This document shows, in pieces, positions 27,164 through 37,850 of a stretch of DNA of 64,000 nucleotides. Numbering within the stretch: the first letter of the stretch is position 1; each line of letters opens with the position of its first letter. The notes under the pieces are model-generated. The model was given only the letters and a program-made list of their open reading frames with translations, ran no database searches and was not told the DNA's origin. This DNA is from Saksenaea vasiformis B4078 (Eukaryota > Mucoromycota > Mucoromycetes > Mucorales > Saksenaeaceae). Location: positions 111,262 to 175,261 of the forward strand of contig JNDT01001536.1 of assembly GCA_000697055.1 (NCBI GenBank), given 5' to 3'. A program made the position numbers and the translations under genes.

Positions 27164-28615
27164 ATGGCCCAGCAGAATCCGTCTCATTCAACCCAGTCAA
27201 ACGCGAAAAAAGCTGCTACGCCTGTACTGCTCGGCGTTCCCGATGGTGCGATTTCTGTAGACGATGACAAAGATCCCTATGTCACCAAGATCGGAGGTGT
27301 GCCGGTATGAGCAGGAGAAAAAAAAATAGGAAGTTAACTTTGCGGATCCTCAATACCTGCTTTAGGTATGGCTTAAACCCGAGAATCCACCGTCTTCTGA
27401 GGTTTGTCGGTGTAGTATTTGTCATGAATGGATGTATCTGGTATTTCAAGGTTATGTACCACTTCCTGACTCTATTTATCATCGAGTCGTTTATGTTTGG
27501 GCATGCAATCGTCGAGCATGTATGCGTAAACCCGGCAGGTAAAAAGATGGATTGTCAATGGTTGCCTTCGATCTAATTCAATCAAAGCTTCAAAGTTCTC
27601 CGGTCACATTTGGTAGATCAAGAATACTACCAGGCTCAGCAGAAAAAAGAAAAGAAGCGGAAAGAACAACAACAGAAGAAAAAAGCTGTGGCAGTTCAGA
27701 AAAAGCAACAACAACAGCAGCAGCAACAACCATTTGGTGCACCGGGATTTCAGGTTTGTAACGTGATATAGTTCTACAAATATTCATTCAAGATTGATAT
27801 GTTAGTTGGGTGATTTGTGGGGCGCTAGTCAACCGTTCGGTACACCTTCTTCTACTTCGTCCTCCTCTGGGCTTTTCGGTAGTACACCAGCACCAACACA
27901 ACCTGTGAAATCAACAACGGCATCAACGAAGCCAAAACCGCAAGTTCATCCAAAAGAGGATGAATTGGTAGAAACATTCGAACAATTATGTCTGAAAACG
28001 GAGAACAAAAATCCCATTGATGTTGCTGTGCTGCCCAAGTTCCCTGGAGAATATCTCTACATCGCTGAAGAAAACACAGAAAAGTATGAGACACTAGGCT
28101 TAGACATGAGTCGCTATCAGCAGTATCTCGATATGGAAGCGGATATGATGGCGGACGATGGCGAGGAAGGTACATGGATGGGAGAGACGTATGAAAAATC
28201 ACAGCTACCACGTGGTGTGGATAAGCAATTCAAGAAGTTTATGGAACGTGTTGAATGCGATCCAAGCCAATGCGTCCGGTATGAATGGGCTGGCACGCCT
28301 CTACTCTATGGTCAGCTCCAACAACAACAACAACAACAATCACTTCAGGGACGCTGCCAGGCGTGTGGCGGTCCACGGATATTCGAGTTCCAACTGATGC
28401 CTAACATACTATCGATCCTCCCAACAACAGAGTATGCTGCTGATGCTGCCCCAGTCAAATCATCGGATGCGAAAGCTTTACTAGATAGTTGGAACATTGG
28501 TATGGAATTTGGTACAATCATTGTTTTTGTATGCCAGAAGGATTGTCATCCTGGGGACATTGATGAGGTAGCTTACATAGAAGAAATGGCCATTGTACAA
28601 TACGAGACAGATTAA
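27164..28615 (+). CDS. TSR4: Tsr4/PDCD2 family ribosome-assembly chaperone
   Basis: Four exons (27164-27304, 27366-27538, 27588-27753, 27806-28615) encode 429 residues. Yeast Tsr4 is a dedicated chaperone of ribosomal protein uS5/Rps2 needed for 20S pre-rRNA processing. The N-terminal domain has LLGVPDGAI, TKIGGVPVWL, the CRCSICHEWMYLVFQGY zinc-binding part and the hallmark YHRVVYVWACNRRACMRK. A Gln/Lys-rich linker and an FG-like GLFGSTP stretch follow. The C-terminal PDCD2_C domain shows YEKSQLPRGVDKQFKKFMERV, RYEWAGTPLLYG, CQACGGPRIFEFQLMPNIL and a final acidic part. A poly-Gln run (seven Q) precedes the last zinc pair. It is convergent with CAF40, 202 bp apart. Confidence 0.93.
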
Positions 28616-28817
28616 ATCATGAAACAAAAAGAGAGAACAAAAAAGTAATGATTTTTTTTTAAAAAAAGAAGAAGAAAACTTACACAGCAACATTAAAATT
28701 TACATTTCGTTGGTCCCTCCAACATGCGCAGCAGAGATGTGATAAAGTTTCGGTCGTACATGTACAACATTATGCAGTATGATTGTAAACGTGGGGGGAG
28801 TCGTTTTTGTTTTTTCC

Positions 28818-30359
28818 CTAATTGATACCTTCGGACAAGTTGATTAACAGCTGTCCAAGACAGCGTTTTGTTGCCAGATCATCCTTTAATGCTTGATGGA
28901 AGGTCGTGTCACGCAAGGGTTCAGGAAGACATTGGCGTAATGCTTCACGTGCTCTGTTAAAAGAATAGAAATTAAGAGGAAGTTCGCGATGCAGGTTCAT
29001 TTGTTTTACCTTGGATTGTCCGAAAGCCTCAAATAGCATCGAATGACGTGCTTCAAAAGACGCATTGCTTGCGTCTCTACCAATTGATTCACCATATTGT
29101 GCAAGACCGTAGCGACGGCGAAAAAGCGTTCGTACGTTTGGCAAATATAATACTACAACGCCACCCAATCAATCAGTCGACCCGTCATTTTTATCCTTTC
29201 ATTTTTTTTTCCTTACAAGTCCAGTTTCGTCTAGTAGGATCTTTTGCACGATGAAAATCGCCACCGTTTTAGAAAGTTCACTTCCTGTCTCCATGATTCT
29301 GAGACACAGAGGAATAATCTCCGTCGACAGCAAGAAGCTAATTACTTCGGGATTGTCATTCTATACAGAGCCATCAGCCACGTGTGCAGGGTGTACCCAA
29401 GTACTCCTACCTTAACTAAAGCTCCAATAACCCCTAAACTCGTCAGGCGCAAATATTCAAAAGGTCGATTTTTGCTGGTTGTGTTGAGAAAAGGGTACAA
29501 GTAGAGAGGTATATGGGCTAAATCAATCAATTTTTCTTTTTATGAGTACACGTTCTCCAGCCTTTTTCCCTTTTGTCCTCCCTTTTTTTTTCTGGATTCC
29601 CCACTAACGTACCATGTAAAAATAATGTGCGAGTCTCGTTATGATTGGCAACGCATTGTAGTAGTGCCAATGCGTTACAGACTCGATTGGATGCTGCCCC
29701 ACTCAACGTGGTTGGGGTCAAGAGTGGGTACGCCGACACAATCTCCTGGAGCAACACGGACATAACTCCTAGCAAAATGTGTTCAAAGCTGCATTAATAT
29801 CCGACGGGGCTATGTTTCTATTTTCTTTGTTCACGAACTTCTTACCAAAAGAGTACCATAGAACAAGAGCCAGATCCTCATACTGCTCTCGTTTCTTGCT
29901 CAAGTCTAACAAGGCCTGCTCTCTGAGCGATGGATTTAGAAGTTCAAGGACCAGTGTATAAATCTTCTCCTCGTCCAGCTGAGCAAGCTTATGAACTTGC
30001 TGATGATCTTGCTGCATAAAAGGAAAGGTGGCCGACATGGCATTGTTGGTAGGCATGGCGTTTTGATGACTGTTGTTAAGAAGGGCAGCATAAGCATATG
30101 GGTCTCCTCCACCAGCGGCGACAGTTGCAGGTGTGCGTGCGCTTATTCCCGCTTGTGCAGCCTGGGCTGCTGCTGCTGCTGCTGCTGCCGCCGCCGCTGC
30201 TTGCTGATTGCTGTTGAATGGGTAATGTTGCGATAGCGTGTTCATACCGCCAGCGCCTGCACCGGCTGACTGAAGTACGGCCGCCAACGGATTGGAGCTA
30301 CTTGCAGCAGAAAGAGATGATTGTTGCAGGTATTGATGTAATTGGGAATTGGGATGCAT
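28818..30359 (-). CDS. CAF40: CCR4-NOT subunit Caf40/CNOT9
   Basis: Six exons (29846-30359, 29613-29768, 29411-29517, 29217-29360, 29010-29152, 28818-28953) encode 399 residues. CNOT9/Caf40 is the armadillo-repeat subunit of the CCR4-NOT deadenylase that binds regulatory peptides. The conserved core begins near residue 125 ([20 protein letters not shown]) and continues with [109 protein letters not shown]. The N-terminal 120 residues are low-complexity, with twelve consecutive alanines and Gln/Asn-rich flanks. This resembles the yeast layout rather than the short animal one. Confidence 0.94.
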
Positions 30360-31700
30360 GGGAATGAAAGGAACAAAAAATACCTAGTGAAGTGCAAGTT
30401 GGCCGATTAATCCCACATCTTCAAACCTACGTAATTGTGACGTTCGTTTCTTAACCAATTCATTGGGAGAGATCCCATTGTGCCACATGCGCTGTAACAA
30501 AGACATTCTGCTATCAGCATGATTTCACGTAGAGAATAAACACACCCTATTTGGGTCAGCAGCCCTTTGCCTAAGCTCTTTTAGTCCTTGAGATCGCGCA
30601 CTATTAGCCTTCTCACAATGAGTACCGTCGGGGTTTCACATGGACATCCTTCACACATCCAGTAAGAACTCTGCACTTCGCGTATATTCGAAATCAGCAT
30701 CCGCATGGCAAGAATTTTATATACCATGGCATAGTACTAGTCTTGAATGTAGCCCATGTAGCTTTCAGCAATAAGATGAAGGTCATGGACGTCTCGACTT
30801 TTGTATCAGTCCAATGGACAACATGTACTTCCCTGCTTGAGCAACGCGTATGCTTCGTACCTCGGGTCACAAGTACACCAAATCGGAGAAAATGTTTCTG
30901 ATGGAAAATTGACACGATGCAGTAGGATGCATGCTTGCATTGCATGGGTCGCATTTCGAGCCTGCGAAAAGATTGTATAAAAAGATACATCATCATGAAT
31001 GTGTTTGATAGTTTGACGGGTCCGTCACTCCTTTGATGATGGTTTAATACACAAGAGGTTTCGCAACGACGGTGTCATGACACCAGACTTCCGAAACAGA
31101 ATGCTGCAAGTATTCGGTATGTTAACGCAAAACGTGTAAGCGGCTTGTTTTTCAAGCAATCCAAACATGGACTGAAGAACCTAAACGAATGCTGCAGCCC
31201 AAATCAGGTGCAAACGGATGGGACAACATGGACGGCGGATATGTAAGACATGGTTTCACTATATGCCAGTTCCTCCAACAAGATGAAACTCTACCAGACA
31301 ACTTCTACCGATTTGGAGCAAGGATCGGGGAACATTGCTTCGAAGAGAAAAAAGAAAAAGGTATTGTTTTCAAACGACTTGGGACCTCAGGCAAAAAATG
31401 TGCCGTATCCACATCGTGGATATCGTAATGCATACCATCTCTTCTGGTCCATAAACGGCTTGTTCGGACGTTTCAATTAACCGTGAGAAAGCAAACCTGA
31501 CATACATCATGAACCTTTTTTTTTTTAAAAAAAAAAAGGAAGATTCGTACGTGTCAGTAGGAGGATTAAAGAACACAATCCGAAAAAAAGAACCGGGCCG
31601 AGCATTACGATAGTAACGTGCTGTTATACCAATAGACAAAAGCTTTTAATGTCCAAAAGGAAAGGAAAGGAAAAGAAAAAGGACATTCACCAATGTCTAT
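30360..31700. other. Intergenic region, no supportable gene
   Basis: It contains the CAF40 upstream region and ORF fragments at 30694-30996 (minus) and 31189-31428 (plus) without convincing motifs. A/T runs occur near 31517. Confidence 0.45.
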
Positions 31701-32294
31701 TCACTTATTCAATGTGCGTTTGACCTCTTCTCCTGCTTTCTTCGTCTTTTCCTGTGCTTCATCTATTGCTTCATTCGCTGTATGCTTGGCCTTCTCAGTG
31801 GCATTTCCAACGGTGTCCTTGACATGGTTGACCGTCTCCCCGGACTTCTTTGCACCCAAACCCACTGCCTCCTTTGTCTTGGATATCACTTTCTCAAAAC
31901 CCTTTTTAGCCTTCTCACTGGCTTCATGCATCGCCTCAGATGCGGTCTGGTTTAAAGAACTGTTACAAAGAGGATCATTTTTTTGTTCTTTTCTCTTACT
32001 TTTTGAGTCACATCTTCCTTCACTTCAGTGGCTCTGTGCGACGCGTCTTCCATTTTTTCCAAAACCTTGTCCACTTTTTGGCCTGCCTTGAGGTTGGCCT
32101 CGTGCCCCATCTCCTTTGCCTTTTCAATCACGCCCTTCTGCTACGTAATTTCCCCCCTTTTCAGCATGTCATGAATTTTTTCTCAAAAAGGCAAATACCT
32201 GAAACGCGGAACTATGGAGCGCAGCCACTGGAACATTCACTCGCTGGTACCATACGATACGCTGTGTATATCGAAGAAGAGGTAAAGCTGTCAT
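31701..32294 (-). CDS. LEA-like protein with predicted mitochondrial presequence
   Basis: Three exons (32199-32294, 32000-32140, 31701-31946) encode 160 residues. Exon 1 encodes a basic, hydroxyl/aliphatic-rich, acid-free leader (MTALPLLRYTQRIVWYQRVN, then VPVAALHSSAF) that looks like a mitochondrial targeting sequence. The rest is a hydrophilic, Lys/Glu/Ala-rich amphipathic helix of repeated 11-mer-like units (for example EKAKEMGHEA, KVDKVLEKMEDA, EKVISKTKEAVG, EKAKHTANEAID). This is the late-embryogenesis-abundant group 3 style. Such proteins protect membranes and enzymes during drying or freezing. The mitochondrial site is inferred from the leader. Exon boundaries separate leader and LEA domain cleanly. 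A TATA box lies about 50 bases upstream. Confidence 0.8.
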
Positions 32295-33886
32295 TGTTTC
32301 AGGTAAACTATAGCAACTATCTAAATAATGCAGCCCATCTTCCTTTTATACCCATCTTACGGTTTGATGTCATTATTACGTGTGAAATTGTGACATGTAG
32401 TGGCGTCTGTTTCACTCGGCTTTTATGAAGGGAGTGTGAAGGGGGCTAGACACTTCCTAAGCTATACAGGATCCTATAGGAACGAGTCGACACCACACTT
32501 CTGTGTAATCGATGGTACCACGAATCATAAATAAGAGATCGGCTGCACATCTATCCAGTATTCGGGTGAAGAAGCAAACACGGATGTATCGTAAACGTCG
32601 CGAAAACTCAGCATTATACATGCGTCTGACAGATTTCCTACATGATAGTCCCAGCGTATAGCCTCCTAGACAGGAAAGTTTAACAGGACCCTAAAGTGGC
32701 TCGGCTGAGGCAGAAAATGTCACAAAATGCCTTACCTAGGTTGTTTTTGGTACCAACACACAAGAGGCAATTGTTGACACATGAAAATGAATACTGGTCA
32801 AACAGCATTTGTTGCTTCTCAGCGTCAATGTCTTACTTCAACGGAGCCACTTACGGTTGGTGGTTCGACTTATATCCCAGTTCGCTCATCTGGAAAGACA
32901 GTGCTGAAGAGGACGCTAGTCCATAACGTGACTAACAAGAAGAAGAAGAAGGCAAAAGGTATTTCAAAGAATGAAGGAAAAAGAAGAAGAGTTTATTGAA
33001 GCACCAGCCGGGCAGAAGAAACCATGAGAATAAAAATATGTCACGCCTAAAACGAAGAGATCTTAATTCAGATAAACAATGTTTACGTGATCGATAGAGC
33101 CTCTGACATGAAGGAGACCTGACACGAACGAGAGTAATTCTAGATCATCCGTTCTACAAAAGCAAATGTCATGCGATAAAGTTTATTGCATCCTTCTGAT
33201 GGAAGAAGTTCGACACATAGATTATCACGCACCCATGCATAGGCAGGAAATACTATCGCCGAGAAAAAAGAAATGGTCTTGCCGTCAGCAGAGCATGCTC
33301 TTTGTCTCGAACCATCAGCGGCCCACTGCGATCCAACCCTCAGGTTACCCGAGAAAAAAAGAGCTACTGAGATCAGTGAACTCTTACGGCGCACTTTCCA
33401 GGAACACTGAGGAGAATTGTTGAAATTTCCGAAATATCCTACTCAACAAGTGGTTGTTATATCACGAAATAACGTAGCCGATACATCCCTATTGACGACA
33501 TTTGTAACAAATTCAGCAACATATACATAATATTACAATGCATTTGCAGCCTATTAAAGACAAAATTGTAGACTTCTTAAACGCAAAATCTACGGTTCCA
33601 GTGCAATGTTTCTTAAAAGTGTGCAGCATTTAGCTATCAGCGCAGAGCTTGTAGACTTAAGATCCAACACATTTCCTTGAGCGTTTCAACTAGAATTGAA
33701 CGTCCGCGCAAATCAAATCTTTACTGAAGTGTCAAAAAGACACTCAGAGAACGCAACGAAAAGAAAAAACCCCATACTTTGTACCCGTGGTTTTGAAACG
33801 CCGCTGCGTTTGCTGGGTGCTCCAATAGACGTCCGGCGCTGTTCGGTTTTCCCCTTTCCCTCTTTGCATTCTCACAATCATTCGTC
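32295..33886. other. Intergenic region with a possible gene relic
   Basis: Apart from the LEA promoter there is only a plus-strand frame at 32781-32999. It has a Gly-Gly-Ser-Thr-Tyr core followed by a Lys-rich stretch and no continuation. No complete gene was found. Confidence 0.4.
32342..32350 (-). promoter_or_regulatory. TATA box of the LEA-like gene
   Basis: TATAAAAGG is read on the minus strand about 50 bases before the ATG at 32294, a usual position for a stress-inducible fungal gene. Confidence 0.6.
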
Positions 33887-34575
33887 ATGGAAATCTCATC
33901 CAGTGCTGTAGAAGACACGCCAAATAAATCAACACAAAGGCACATGGATCAAGCTACTTATCGGGATCTTGTCATTTTCGAAGAACGCTTACGAGGCAAC
34001 ATGACTCGATTACAGCAACGAAAGAGAAAGTTCGAAGGTAGAATGTTCAGGGATCTTTCGACTGAGATCTGAACCTTTTTTACCTCTCTACATACAGCGC
34101 TCCTATGCTGCCTTTTACTTTTACTAGCGTACTTCTTTTATTCAGTCTTCATCGAACCCAGCAAGGTACGAATTTTATCTTACACATACATGCCATGACC
34201 TTCTTATTCCAATCCTCTTATTAGGCTTTCCTTTACCATCTTATCAACACCACCGCTCTCCTAATTGTTGCAGGCAGCTTAGTCTTCTTTTATCGCTCTG
34301 GAATGTATTCCGAGAAAATTGTGTATGCTGCCAAGTAAGGATACGGATATTTAAAAGCGTCAGTGTCTAATGCCTCCTGGATTAGATTTGTACCTCATTG
34401 CAATCGAGCACTACAGTCTTTTAATCTTCAGTTCAATCGGCGTGGTCGTTCAGGCGAACTGGGATTCTATAGTAAAATCCCTCAGGCGTTTCAAGATGGC
34501 TTCAATGCCTATCGTAAACAGTATTACGCACGGAAAAGGGCCCGTCAAGCAAAAATGAAACTCAAATCTTCATGA
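33887..34575 (+). CDS. SPO7: Spo7/NEP1R1 regulatory subunit of the lipin phosphatase
   Basis: Four exons (33887-34037, 34098-34165, 34225-34334, 34386-34575) encode 172 residues. Spo7/NEP1R1 partners Nem1/CTDNEP1 at the nuclear envelope and ER, where the complex dephosphorylates the lipin Pah1. The sequence shows YRDLVIFEERLRGNMTRLQQ followed by two membrane segments (ALLCCLLLLLAYFFYSVFI and FLYHLINTTALLIVAGSLVFFY). Then come the conserved FVPHCNRALQSFNLQFN and a basic tail. This is the Spo7/TMEM188 layout: helix, hairpin of two membrane passes, cytosolic C-terminal domain. It is convergent with the acyl-CoA oxidase gene, 102 bp apart. Confidence 0.85.
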
Positions 34576-34677
34576 TGATACCTAATTGCTTCACTGTCTC
34601 CTAAACATGGAATTGACCCTTATCATGGTCATACATTATATCTATTATTTTCCAACAGATCTGTATAAACAATAATA

Positions 34678-37270
34678 CTAGAGCTTGGCTGCTTTAATGT
34701 AATCGATATTGTCTCGGCGATGCAGGATTTTCTTAGCAAGCGCCTACAAAAGGTGAGTGAGTGAGCTGAGTACCCACCAACCATCTCAGGCAACAAGTTC
34801 AACCTACCCCGAACTGCTCCCGGCCTTCCAGTGTATTGATTGGTTCACGTTGCACGGCCTCCCAAAAAGCTTCGTAAGCCCTGCCATCCTTACGACCGAG
34901 AGCTGTATTCAGTTCGCGGTCTGTAAATGCAAAGGCATCTGTAAGAGCGATACCATCATCAGCAATGGATGCTACTGTGGCACGCAATTGCTCTTCTATT
35001 AGCTGCACATCCTGAGGACGAATGGTGGATGTAACAAGGAAGGACGCCAGCGATGTCTGGGAGATAGTGGAAAGATAAAACTATTGCAATATTAATAAAC
35101 GTCAGGATAGTGATCTAGGTTGCGGCCCCGCTGGTCACGTACCAGGTTCGCCAGTTTTTGCATGACGGCCGCCAACGGTGCGTACTCGGAAGACTGCTGA
35201 AGCTCTTTTACTTTGGTGAGTATTTGCTTAAGAATAACGTATTCCGCATGTGCAAAATTCACATTCCAGCACTCAATGTTGAGGTCTGACCATGCACGTC
35301 CCGCTTGCAACTGTTGGCCCAAGTCGGCTACTAGACGGGCGGCACGTGTGCCAAACACCTTTAGCTGTACCTGGGGACCCAGTAACGCAGCAGGAGAATC
35401 AATTGCTAGAGGGGTATCTATGCTGCCTTGGGTAAGATGGGTAAGATAGTCCGTCGTGATAGACTTAATAGGTTTTCCTGCCGTTACGGCTCGAAGTTGC
35501 TTCAGGAGATATCTAGCTGTCTGCTGTGCTAATACATAATTATCTCCCTCGTACGTGTTGGCAGGCACAAAGCTTGCAAACAGGTCAGACAAGCCGCTGA
35601 AAACAGAATAGCCGTGGCCGCCCATTGCTTTACGGCACTCTTCGATACCATCTGTCGAGCGCCGAGTACTCCAGCTTTTGAGAGCACAGCTTGTTGCGTG
35701 CATTTCTGGTAACATACGTGTATTTTCCTGTGCTAATTGTTGCAGCAACTCTCTATACTGCACGCTGAGATTTTGACCTGTAATAATCAAAGCATAGGCA
35801 GTACTCAACAACGGGAACAAGCGTCGTTGCACTGAGGAATAACGAATCACTTGGGTTTCGAGCGATTCGAGGTCTTTGGCGTCGCCGCCAAACTGGCGTC
35901 GAACGGTACAGTAACGAATAGCAATGGTTGTTGCCTTTGCCAATTTACGTCCGGAATCAGATACGATATCAACTCTTAGTTTGACCATACTGCCGTAGGA
36001 GAGTTTGTCGTGTACCGGTGCCACATACTGACCATCCTTGGTGACTTTGGCAAAACGCATCAACATATTCTCGCGTGGAATGCGAATATGATCAAAGATA
36101 GCATCTGTACAAGTGTCAGATTTAATTTCCACAAGAGGCTGTGACCTACATCCGTTATCCATTGTTGAAAAACCGCCATATGCCTTGGGACCAATATCGC
36201 CTACATGCACGCCTTGGAGTGGCTGATGATCAACTAGCAGGAGAAAAAGTCAATGGGATCGCATGCACAAACTTGTGTCCGTTCCTTCTCACCTGGAGAA
36301 CGAACAGGGACAATAAATAGATGTGGACCAAAGGATTTTCCAGCAATGATCAGTTGGGCCTATGGATACCTGTCTAAGCTAAACTGGCTTGTTGATGCAC
36401 ATCGCATACCTGGACCACCGCATGTGTGGCTATTGTGCCAAGGCCACCGATCCACCATTTGGCAGCCTATGCATAGTAAAGTAAATAACTGTGCGTTTGC
36501 ATCTCTTGAATGGCACATACGGTTAAATCAGGGGTATGAATAACGAACTCATCGGTTTGAAGGTCGAACGTAGCGGTGGTCTTTAAAGCGGCGACATTGG
36601 ATCCATGGCTAAAAAACAAATGGTTACACCTATGTTTCAGCGTTGAATGAATGATATTACCCCAGTTCTGTCTGGGCATAGCAGCCCAAAATTGCATGGC
36701 GCTTAGCTGCCGTGTACCATTTATCTACTTGCTCTGATGTTCCTTGGGCCTGAATGACAGCCATAAAGGCTGCATAAAAAGGAGTATTCTATGAGCGACC
36801 GATCGGAGCTCAACATCCTGATGTATTTTACCTGAGTAATGGAGAGACAACTACAAAAATAGTAATAAAAAAGAATGCGTAAGGAAATAGCATTGGAAAA
36901 TCAGCATATGTTTACCGGAGTCAGCATATCGAGATAGATAGCAATAGCTTGGAAGTCTGCTTCAGACAAGCCGTGTTCTTCTACTAGTTCAATCGATCGT
37001 GCGGCAACGCGAACAGCGTGATCCAATTGCTAAGATTCGGTGTTAGTAGTCGTAATTTAAATTCTTTAAAACCTGTTGCCGACTCATAAAGGGCATGTTT
37101 GATTTGTCAAATAGTGGTTCACGTTCGACAATAGCCCTGAGTTTCTCGAGGCGTTCTGCTGCTTCAGATCCTCCTTGTAGCATTTGTTGTAGCAGCTTTG
37201 CGGGAAACGTCGTTTTGCGTCGAACATCCTCGACATCCAACGCCATTCGTTCCAAGTGATGACTACCCAT
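34678..37270 (-). CDS. Peroxisomal acyl-CoA oxidase
   Basis: Eleven exons encode 684 residues: 37073-37270, 36916-37029, 36832-36850, 36661-36769, 36521-36608, 36410-36466, 36293-36359, 36150-36233, 35101-36104, 34808-35056, 34678-34743. It oxidises acyl-CoA to trans-2-enoyl-CoA with release of H2O2, the first step of peroxisomal beta-oxidation. Motifs are CYAQTELGHGSN, AAKWWIGGLG, VHVGDIGPKAYGGFSTMDNG, DHIRIPRENMLMRF, TIAIRYCTVRRQFGG, MGGHGYSVFSGLSDLF and the catalytic-Glu region YEGDNYVLAQQTARYLL. The last exon gives the C-terminus AAKL, a PTS1-type signal. Exon 3 is a 19-nt microexon needed for reading frame. The 45-nt intron 36105-36149 leaves the frame open if retained, but removing it restores NGYAIFDHIRIP. 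Confidence 0.92.
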
Positions 37271-37850
37271 GCCAAGGAAAAAAAAAAAAAACGCGGGGAA
37301 AAGCAACTAGAAAACCAGGGGAATTCTTAAATAAGACAGCTCGGATAAGTGTCACATGCAGATTATTGTGGTAAAACAATAAACCCTATATATCGGACAA
37401 ATTTGTACCAAAACCAACATCTAAAGCCACTTGGCTTATTTCTGGGACTTTGCTTTCACTACAGTTCTGCCCTAAGAAAAAGGGGTAAAGAGTCTGAATC
37501 ATCCATGGTTAGACGTTCAGTAACTTGTTTACTGCATGAGCTAATCCTTTACCAACGCTATGCATAACAGGATCGAGACCATCCGATGGATGCGAACAAA
37601 TCTTTGCGAGGAAGGCATTGCGTTGTCGGTTAATTTTACGGAAATGTTGTTGATTGGCTCGCAGAATCAAGGAACGCCTGAACCAATCCTCCCGTAGGAC
37701 AAGCAGTTCAGGATCGTAACAACGGAAAAAAAAAGTTTAATGGCCGATAAAATGCGTTATTTTTTTTTTTAATTCTGGAGGGCTAGTGTTTGAACACCAT
37801 CCAGGTATACATATTGTCAGGAAATAAGAAAACAAAAAAAAAGCTCCCAG
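37271..37850. other. Region between acyl-CoA oxidase and DGAT1 with an orphan minus-strand frame
   Basis: An open minus-strand frame of about 70 codons (37509-37735) includes DPELLVLREDWFRRSLILRA and HSVGKGLAHAVNKLLNV. It has no ATG near its start and no good acceptor. It could be an exon of a small unannotated gene or a relic. Nothing else was seen. Confidence 0.35.

Noticed and set aside
31189..31428. Plus-strand frame with GWDNMDGGYV, faintly like a kinase N-lobe extension
   Set aside because: Too short and unsupported by any neighbouring kinase motif.
36105..36149. Apparent 15-residue insertion in acyl-CoA oxidase
   Set aside because: It is a 45-nt in-frame intron; its removal restores the conserved NGYAIFDHIRIP.
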